Positions 58,644 to 64,000 of a DNA stretch of 64,000 nucleotides are shown piece after piece. The notes below the pieces were generated by a model. That model made no database searches. It worked only from the letters and a program-made list of their open reading frames with translations, and had not been told where the DNA came from. The stretch's first letter is position 1. The number at the start of each line of letters is the position of its first letter. The DNA lies in assembly GCA_965220895.1 (NCBI GenBank), contig OZ244850.1, positions 124,001-188,000 on the forward strand. Reading direction: 5' to 3'. Both the position numbers and the translations under genes were made by a program. The DNA comes from WTFY01 sp965220895 (lineage in GTDB: Bacteria; Pseudomonadota; Gammaproteobacteria; UBA4575).

Positions 58644-59968
58644 CACTACTGTCCGGTTAATATTTGAACAGATTCAGTTGGTTAGGATGCACGTCCCTTT
58701 CAGAAGTGTGGTGGGCTTGGAAAAGTTCCTGATTTAACGGCATTTTCTCGAACAGGGTCACCGAAAATACCTGCAACAAAGTGTAGAGTGAGGCCTCCAG
58801 GCTGAGGCGTTTCTTGAGGATGGCGATGAGCACGTAGACACTCACTGCCACCCAGATCTGCGACTTGACTGCGTTGACCGAGGTGCCGTAGAACGACTTG
58901 ATACGCAGGTGCTGCTTGATCCACTTGAAGAACAGTTCCACCTGCCATCTGGCCTTGTACAGTTCACAGATCGTCTTTGCCGGGGGACCGAACAGGTTGG
59001 TCAGGAAGATGAGGGTTTGTTGCGTGTCCGGGTCCTTGAAGCGGATGCGGCGCAGATGGTGCGGGTAGTGCTTGCGGCTGTAGAAGCCTGACAAGGCCAC
59101 CGTCTGGTCACAGAGGATACCCTGAGTGCGCTCACTCGGGGCTGAATAGACCCGGCGCAGGTCCGTGTTTGACTTGCTGCGGGTGACGAAGAATGCGCCG
59201 GCCTGGTGCAGTCTGAACAGTCGCGTGTAATCGAGGTAGGCCCGGTCCATGACGTAGATCGCTGCCGGTTCCGGGATCAGCTCATCGAGTACGTTGACAT
59301 CGTGCAGTTTGCCGTCAGAGACATGAATAAAGCCCGGGATATTGCCCCGCAGGTCCAGCAGCGTGTGCATCTTGATGGCGGCGCGGGTCTTTCGAAACGG
59401 TGCCCAGGGAAACAGGGACAGGCACAGGTCGATGGTGGTCGAGTCCAGGGCGTAGACCGTGTTCGACAGTTCCAGGCCCAGGTCCTCCTCGGCATAGAGC
59501 GTGCGTGCCTGGGCAATCAGGCGCTGTGCGAACTCGGCATAGATGCGCCAGTCCCGGCGTTCGTTGGCATCGGCCAGCGTCGCGCGCTTCACGGGCGAGC
59601 GAATGCCCATGTGGTACAGCCGGGCCGACTGTGCCGACAGGCAGGCCTCGATGTCACGCAGGCTTTCCCGGTAGGTCAGCTGTACAAAGGCCAGGATCCT
59701 GAAGTGTTCGGTACAGGGCAGTGTGCGTACCCGGTAGTCCCCTTCGTAGCGGGCCACCAGCCGGTGGAATGTCTTCCACGGCAGGTACTCCATGAGCTGT
59801 GAAAACAGTGTCTTTCCGGTATACATGCAACCCTCTTTGCGACAAGCGTCTCAAAAGGGTTCATTGTGTCGCATCCGCGTTCAAGTCGGGGACACCCTGT
59901 TCTCGTTGTAACTTACTGTAATAAAACAGATAATCCGGATCTTGTGACTTCTTAACCGGACAGCAGTG
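58644..59968 (-). mobile_element. IS4-family insertion sequence, complete, with 9-bp target duplication
   Basis: Terminal inverted repeats CACTACTGTCCGGTTAA (58644-58660) and TTAACCGGACAGCAGTG (59952-59968) match at 16 of 17 positions. The direct repeat GGGAGACAA flanks the element (58635-58643 and 59969-59977), consistent with the 9-12 bp duplications of the family. The 1325-bp element carries one intact transposase gene. An intact gene with a perfect duplication suggests a recent insertion. Confidence 0.9.
58657..59826 (-). CDS. IS4-family transposase (DDE type)
   Basis: The 389-residue transposase has the DDE catalytic triad: Asp128 in YALDSTTIDL, Asp194 in YVMDRAYLDY and Glu297 in the family signature YKARWQVELFFKWIK, a Y-x2-R-x3-E-x6-K motif. 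It reads intact from MYTGKTLFSQLMEYLPW to the C-terminus. The stop codon lies within the left inverted repeat. Confidence 0.93.
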   Translation of the reverse strand: MYTGKTLFSQLMEYLPWKTFHRLVARYEGDYRVRTLPCTEHFRILAFVQLTYRESLRDIEACLSAQSARLYHMGIRSPVKRATLADANERRDWRIYAEFAQRLIAQARTLYAEEDLGLELSNTVYALDSTTIDLCLSLFPWAPFRKTRAAIKMHTLLDLRGNIPGFIHVSDGKLHDVNVLDELIPEPAAIYVMDRAYLDYTRLFRLHQAGAFFVTRSKSNTDLRRVYSAPSERTQGILCDQTVALSGFYSRKHYPHHLRRIRFKDPDTQQTLIFLTNLFGPPAKTICELYKARWQVELFFKWIKQHLRIKSFYGTSVNAVKSQIWVAVSVYVLIAILKKRLSLEASLYTLLQVFSVTLFEKMPLNQELFQAHHTSERDVHPNQLNLFKY

Positions 59969-60214
59969 GGGAGACAAAACTGTCAATACCGGGGCTCGGT
60001 CCCGGTTTGACCTGAGATCCGTTTTTGCATGGGGCGCATTTTTTCAGCTGACACCGGTCATGCAGGCTTTGCGTATCCGTACTCCCCTTCCTTATCTAAC
60101 CCCTCTTGCGTTTACCGCTTTCTGCGGGTAATCATTACCCTACGGAAAGTCATTCCCGGTATTGTGTGGGTTTCGTACAGGGCATGGGGAATTCATATCG
60201 ATTGGAGAGGAATT

Positions 60215-61642
60215 ATGGAGAACCGGACTCGGTTTTATATTCATGGCGAGTGGGTCACACCCTCGACGGGCAAGACCTCGGATGTCGTCAATCCTGCAAC
60301 GGAAGAAGTCATTGGCTGCGTCGCCATGGGCGATCAAGATGATGTAGACCGGGCCGTAGCTGCTGCAAGATCGGCCTTTGTCTCCTACTCAAAAACGACG
60401 CAAAAGGAAAGGATCGAGCTGCTGGAAGAAGTTGTCCATCACTATCGAGCCCGCATGGATGAGATGGCGGAGGTGATCAGCGAGGAAATGGGGGCTCCTA
60501 TGAAACTCGCGAATTCAGATCAGGCTCCCATGGGACTGGATCACCTGGTGATCACGCTAGAGGTCTTGCGGGCATTCAAATTCGAGGAAGAGATCGGCTC
60601 TTCTCGTGTCATCCGCGAACCCATGGGAGTTTGTGGACTGATCACCCCCTGGAACTGGCCGATCAACCAGATCTCTTGCAAAGTCGCGCCTGCCCTTGCG
60701 GCAGGTTGCACTATGGTCTTGAAACCTTCCGAAATCGCACCGTTCAACGCGGTTCTGTTCACTGAAATTCTGGATGTTGCAGGTGTGCCGGCCGGTGTCT
60801 TCAATCTTGTAAACGGGAATGGGCCGACCGTTGGTGCGGCACTTTCTTCGCACCCGGATATTGACATGGTTTCATTTACGGGCTCGACACGGGCCGGAAT
60901 CCAGGTGGCCCGAAATGCGGCGCCCACAGTGAAACGGGTGGCACAGGAACTGGGGGGGAAATCTGCCAATATCCTGCTGGACGACACCGACTTTGAGCGA
61001 ACGGTTGCACGCGATGTCTCACGGCTATGCACAAACTCAGGCCAATCCTGCATTGCTCCATCGCGGATGCTGGTCCCTCAACAACGGATGAATGAAGCGG
61101 CATCTATCGCTGGAAAGGCCGCTGAAAAAATCAAGGTCGGCGATCCGTCCAATAAGGGCACACGGATGGGTCCTGTGGTCTCCAGGCAGCAGTTTGAACG
61201 AATCCAAAGCTTGATCCGCTCGGGCATTGATGAAGGTGCAAACCTGGTGGCGGGCGGTCTCGGGCGCCCGGATGGCCTGGCTGCAGGCTTTTACGTAAAA
61301 CCTACCGTGTTTTCCCATGTCAGCAACGACATGCAGATTGCACAGCAGGAAATTTTCGGGCCCGTACTTTCCATGATCGGCTATACGGACGAAGATGATG
61401 CTGTGCGCATCGCCAATGACACAGTATACGGGCTGTCCGGGTATGTCTCCTCGGGTAATCCAGAACGTGCGCAAGCGGTTGCCCGTCGAATCCGCGCAGG
61501 GAACATTTACATCAATGGAGCCTTACCCGACAGCAGGACGCCTTTCGGCGGATACAAGCGATCCGGCAATGGTCGTGAATGGGGGCGCTACGGCCTTGAG
61601 GAATTTCTCGAGACAAAAGCTGTCGTGGGCTACGGCAGATAA
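60215..61642 (+). CDS. NAD(P)-dependent aldehyde dehydrogenase
   Basis: The 475-residue protein is a class ALDH oxidoreductase. It has PWNWPINQISCKVAPALAAG for cofactor binding, VSFTGSTRAG, the general base Glu245 in QELGGKSAN and the nucleophile Cys279 in NSGQSCIAPSRM. Substrate cannot be read from sequence; its closest style is that of broad-specificity aldehyde dehydrogenases. The ATG at 60215 follows GGAGAGGA; an upstream in-frame ATG at 60029 lies in the spacer and is rejected. It is separated by the IS element from the signalling cassette. Confidence 0.9.
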   Translation: MENRTRFYIHGEWVTPSTGKTSDVVNPATEEVIGCVAMGDQDDVDRAVAAARSAFVSYSKTTQKERIELLEEVVHHYRARMDEMAEVISEEMGAPMKLANSDQAPMGLDHLVITLEVLRAFKFEEEIGSSRVIREPMGVCGLITPWNWPINQISCKVAPALAAGCTMVLKPSEIAPFNAVLFTEILDVAGVPAGVFNLVNGNGPTVGAALSSHPDIDMVSFTGSTRAGIQVARNAAPTVKRVAQELGGKSANILLDDTDFERTVARDVSRLCTNSGQSCIAPSRMLVPQQRMNEAASIAGKAAEKIKVGDPSNKGTRMGPVVSRQQFERIQSLIRSGIDEGANLVAGGLGRPDGLAAGFYVKPTVFSHVSNDMQIAQQEIFGPVLSMIGYTDEDDAVRIANDTVYGLSGYVSSGNPERAQAVARRIRAGNIYINGALPDSRTPFGGYKRSGNGREWGRYGLEEFLETKAVVGYGR

Positions 61643-61759
61643 AGCAAGGTATTCGCAGCGGCGGCCTTGTTCCGCTCGCCAGGGCGGATAGCCGACCCAC
61701 TGCAAATCATCCCGGGCCTCACCGGTAAACCGCCAACTCGGCGCGGTATCCATACAGCC

Positions 61760-62866
61760 TTACAAATTTTCCAATATCGCCCGCCTGACCGAATCCAGTT
61801 CTGCATCAATGTTCATGAGCTCGGTACTGCTTTGCCGAATGGCGATATCCGGATCTTTCAAGCCGTGCCCGGTCAAGGTACAGACCACGGTGCTGCCCTC
61901 TGCAATATTGCCGTGCTCGATATCATGCAGGACACCGGTGACAGAGGTTGCAGATGCCGGCTCACAAAAAATACCCTCGCGGGTCGTCAGCAGCTTTTGC
62001 GTGGCCAGAATTTCTTCATCGGAGAACGCATTGAACCAGCCGCTTGACTCCTTGACCGCGACCTGCGCAAGATTCCAGCTTTGGGGATGCCCGATGCGGA
62101 TGGCCGTGGCAACCGTTTCGGGTTTTTCAACAGGCTTGCCTGCAATAAAAGGCGCCGCCCCCGCTGCCTGATAGCCCAGCATCCTCGGCCTTGATGTCCG
62201 TCCGGATGCGGTGACCGCCTGTTTACCCTGGTTGTGAACGTCTGCAGCAAGTTCGCTGTAGCCCATCCAGTAGGCTGAAATATTGCCGGCATTGCCGACC
62301 GGGATGCAGTGGAAATCCGGTGCACAGCCCAGCGCCTCGACAATTTCATAAGCGGCTGTCTTCTGGCCCTGCAAGCGGTACGGGTTGATCGAATTGACAA
62401 TATTGACCGGCGCGGTTTCAGCGACTTCCTTCACCAGGCGCATGCCGTCATCGAAATTGCCACGGATCTGCAAGATGATGGCTCCATGCATCATCGCCTG
62501 TGCAAGTTTGCCCATGGCGATGTTGCCTTCCGGTATCAGCACAAATGCCTTGATCCCCGCCCTTGCAGCATAGGCTGCCGCCGATGCCGAGGTATTTCCG
62601 GTGGAGGCACAAAGAATGGCCTGGCTGCCCTCGTGAACCGCCTGGCTGACCGCCACCGTCATGCCCCGGTCCTTGAATGAACCGGTGGGATTCAGTCCCT
62701 CATACTTGAGATACAGCTTGATCCCCTTGCGGTTGGCCTGCTCGAGGTTGTGACACAGGATCAGCGGGGTATCTCCTTCGCAAAGACTGACCGCTCGACT
62801 GTCCTCGGCAAGGGGCAATATGGAACGGTATCGGTCAATCAGCCCAGTGTAGTGTTTCTTGTCCAT
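61760..62866 (-). CDS. thrC: Threonine synthase
   Basis: ThrC turns O-phosphohomoserine into threonine with pyridoxal phosphate. The 368-residue short form has TGSFKDRGMTVAV (Lys65 Schiff-base residue), CASTGNTSASAAAYAARAG, the phosphate-binding SAMPAG-like PVGNAGNISAYWMGY and a C-terminal VCTLTGHGLKDPD. It begins 14 bases after hom. No thrB is next to it, so homoserine kinase must lie elsewhere. Confidence 0.95.
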   Translation of the reverse strand: MDKKHYTGLIDRYRSILPLAEDSRAVSLCEGDTPLILCHNLEQANRKGIKLYLKYEGLNPTGSFKDRGMTVAVSQAVHEGSQAILCASTGNTSASAAAYAARAGIKAFVLIPEGNIAMGKLAQAMMHGAIILQIRGNFDDGMRLVKEVAETAPVNIVNSINPYRLQGQKTAAYEIVEALGCAPDFHCIPVGNAGNISAYWMGYSELAADVHNQGKQAVTASGRTSRPRMLGYQAAGAAPFIAGKPVEKPETVATAIRIGHPQSWNLAQVAVKESSGWFNAFSDEEILATQKLLTTREGIFCEPASATSVTGVLHDIEHGNIAEGSTVVCTLTGHGLKDPDIAIRQSSTELMNIDAELDSVRRAILENL

Positions 62867-62880
62867 ATTGCACCCGAAAT

Positions 62881-64000
62881 TCAGGAGAGCGTTTCCAGGC
62901 GAATACGCATGACGCTACCGGTCACCGTTTCAAGCTCTTCGATCTCGGAGATTGCACACTTCATGTTTTGCTCGTTCACCTGGTGCGTGAGAATCACGAC
63001 GGGCACACTGGCAAGATCGGACTGGGGCTCCTTCTGGATGATGGCTTCGATGCTGATCGTGTGCACTGCGAATATGCGGGTGACATCGGCCAGCACGCCG
63101 GGGCGGTCCAGCACGTGAATGCGCAGGTAATAGGCCGTGGAAACCTCGTCCATGGAAAGTACCGGGATATCGGACAAGGCATCCGGCTGGAATGCCAGGT
63201 GCGGCACGCGGTTCTCGGGATCCGAGGTGAGTGCCCGAACCACATCCACCAGATCCGCCACGACGGCGGACCCGGTCGGCTCGGCGCCTGCGCCTGGACC
63301 ATAGTACAGACTGGCCCCCAGGGCATCTGCCTTGACCACCACGGCATTCATCACACCGTCCACGTTGGCGATCAGGCGCCGCTGCGGGATCAGGGCCGGA
63401 TGCACACGCAGTTCAAGACCCCGGGCCGTGCGCCTTGCGATGCCCAGGTGCTTGATCCGGTAGCCGAGTTCGGCAGCATAGGAAACATCCTTGCTGGTGA
63501 TCTCGGCGATCCCTTCGGTGTAGACCTTTTCCAATTGCAGTGGCACACCGAATGCGACCGAGGCCAGGATCGTGAGCTTGTGCGCGGCATCGGTGCCCTG
63601 GATGTCGAAAGTCGGGTCGGCCTCGGCATACCCCAGCCGCTGTGCATCTTTGAGCGCGGCATCGAAATCCCTGCCCCGGTCTCCCATTTCGGTCAGTATG
63701 AAATTGCCGGTGCCGTTGATGATCCCGGCCAGCCATTCGATGGAATTGGCGGCGAGCCCCTCACGCAGTGCCTTGATGATGGGGATTCCGCCGGCCACGG
63801 CTGCTTCGAATGTGACGGACACTCCTTTCTCCTGTGCACGCTGAAAAATTTCATTTCCATGGTATGCAATCAGCGCCTTGTTTGCCGTCACCACATGCTT
63901 GCCATGCTCAATGGCCTTGAGCACCAACTCCCGGGCCTTCTCCGTACCGCCCATCAACTCCAGCACGATGTCTATATCCGGATTGCAGACCACCTGGTTT
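62881..64000 (-). CDS. hom: Homoserine dehydrogenase (5' end beyond the window)
   Basis: Hom reduces aspartate semialdehyde to homoserine with NAD(P)H. About 373 C-terminal codons are present. They include TANKALIAYHG, VTFEAAVAGGIPIIKALREG, LAGIINGTGNFILTEM and YADPTFDIQG-like DPTFDIQGTDAAHKL with the catalytic lysine region. The last 100 residues form an ACT domain (LRIHVLDRPGVLADVTRIFA), the site of threonine feedback control in this family. The N-terminal NAD-binding loop is cut off by the window end. hom and thrC form an operon on the minus strand. Confidence 0.95.
   Translation of the reverse strand, partial: NQVVCNPDIDIVLELMGGTEKARELVLKAIEHGKHVVTANKALIAYHGNEIFQRAQEKGVSVTFEAAVAGGIPIIKALREGLAANSIEWLAGIINGTGNFILTEMGDRGRDFDAALKDAQRLGYAEADPTFDIQGTDAAHKLTILASVAFGVPLQLEKVYTEGIAEITSKDVSYAAELGYRIKHLGIARRTARGLELRVHPALIPQRRLIANVDGVMNAVVVKADALGASLYYGPGAGAEPTGSAVVADLVDVVRALTSDPENRVPHLAFQPDALSDIPVLSMDEVSTAYYLRIHVLDRPGVLADVTRIFAVHTISIEAIIQKEPQSDLASVPVVILTHQVNEQNMKCAISEIEELETVTGSVMRIRLETLS

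Overview
The window reads as a chromosomal segment of a gammaproteobacterium. The evidence is a set of conserved gammaproteobacterial neighbourhoods: uvrC-pgsA-tRNA-Gly, rne divergent from rluC, yceD-rpmF-plsX-fabH, and ftsK-lolA-rarA with crcB-serS nearby. Base composition is moderately GC-rich and coding density is high. A dissimilatory-type ATP sulfurylase (sat), a sirohydrochlorin chelatase and molybdenum-cofactor genes (mobA, mobB) fit an organism with sulfur-based energy metabolism, but no other sulfur-oxidation gene is present, so that is inference. No rRNA, prophage or CRISPR array was seen.

Layout. 1-9500: mobA-mobB, gltA, metX, dsbB and a mug-type glycosylase, then a lone tnpB element bounded by long inverted repeats, then a metallo-beta-lactamase-fold hydrolase, cbiX, a GlcG/HbpS-like gene and sat. 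9500-16300: an M23 peptidase, a DUF1326 pair facing a DUF2182 membrane protein, dps, a [2Fe-2S] ferredoxin and an MFS protein with a degenerate acyltransferase tail. 16300-24400: a long minus-strand run rluC-sppA-yceD-rpmF-plsX-fabH-udg-uvrC-pgsA-tRNA-Gly, covering RNA modification, lipid synthesis and DNA repair. 24400-34600: rne with a long leader, a low-molecular-weight tyrosine phosphatase, dihydroorotase, a TPR protein, tRNA-Ser, a Bax-inhibitor-like protein, yajQ, a MOSC protein, serS and crcB. 34800-43400: glcDEF (glycolate oxidase) lying between crcB-serS and a minus-strand group of ftsK, lolA, rarA and a small gene. 43600-52300: trxB, a COG3146-like acyltransferase, aat, an MpaB/Lcp-like oxygenase, a LolA-like periplasmic protein with an outer-membrane barrel, then ispH and a squalene/phytoene synthase.

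52500-58560 is the most distinctive region. It encodes a complete partner-switching relay: two RsbV-like STAS proteins, an RsbW-like ATPase and a receiver-SpoIIE phosphatase. These sit with a membrane histidine kinase and a solute-binding protein that has no transporter beside it. I infer a ligand-sensing pathway from the periplasm to an unknown target. A complete IS4-family insertion sequence with a 9-bp target duplication sits just upstream of the phosphatase-led operon.

60200-64000: an aldehyde dehydrogenase, then thrC and hom (hom runs off the window). Two genes, rarA and the first STAS gene, have good Shine-Dalgarno sites placed correctly only for an ATT start codon. Inverted repeats overlapping TATAAT boxes precede gltA and lie between ftsK and trxB. 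All calls are from reading the sequence; no database search was run.
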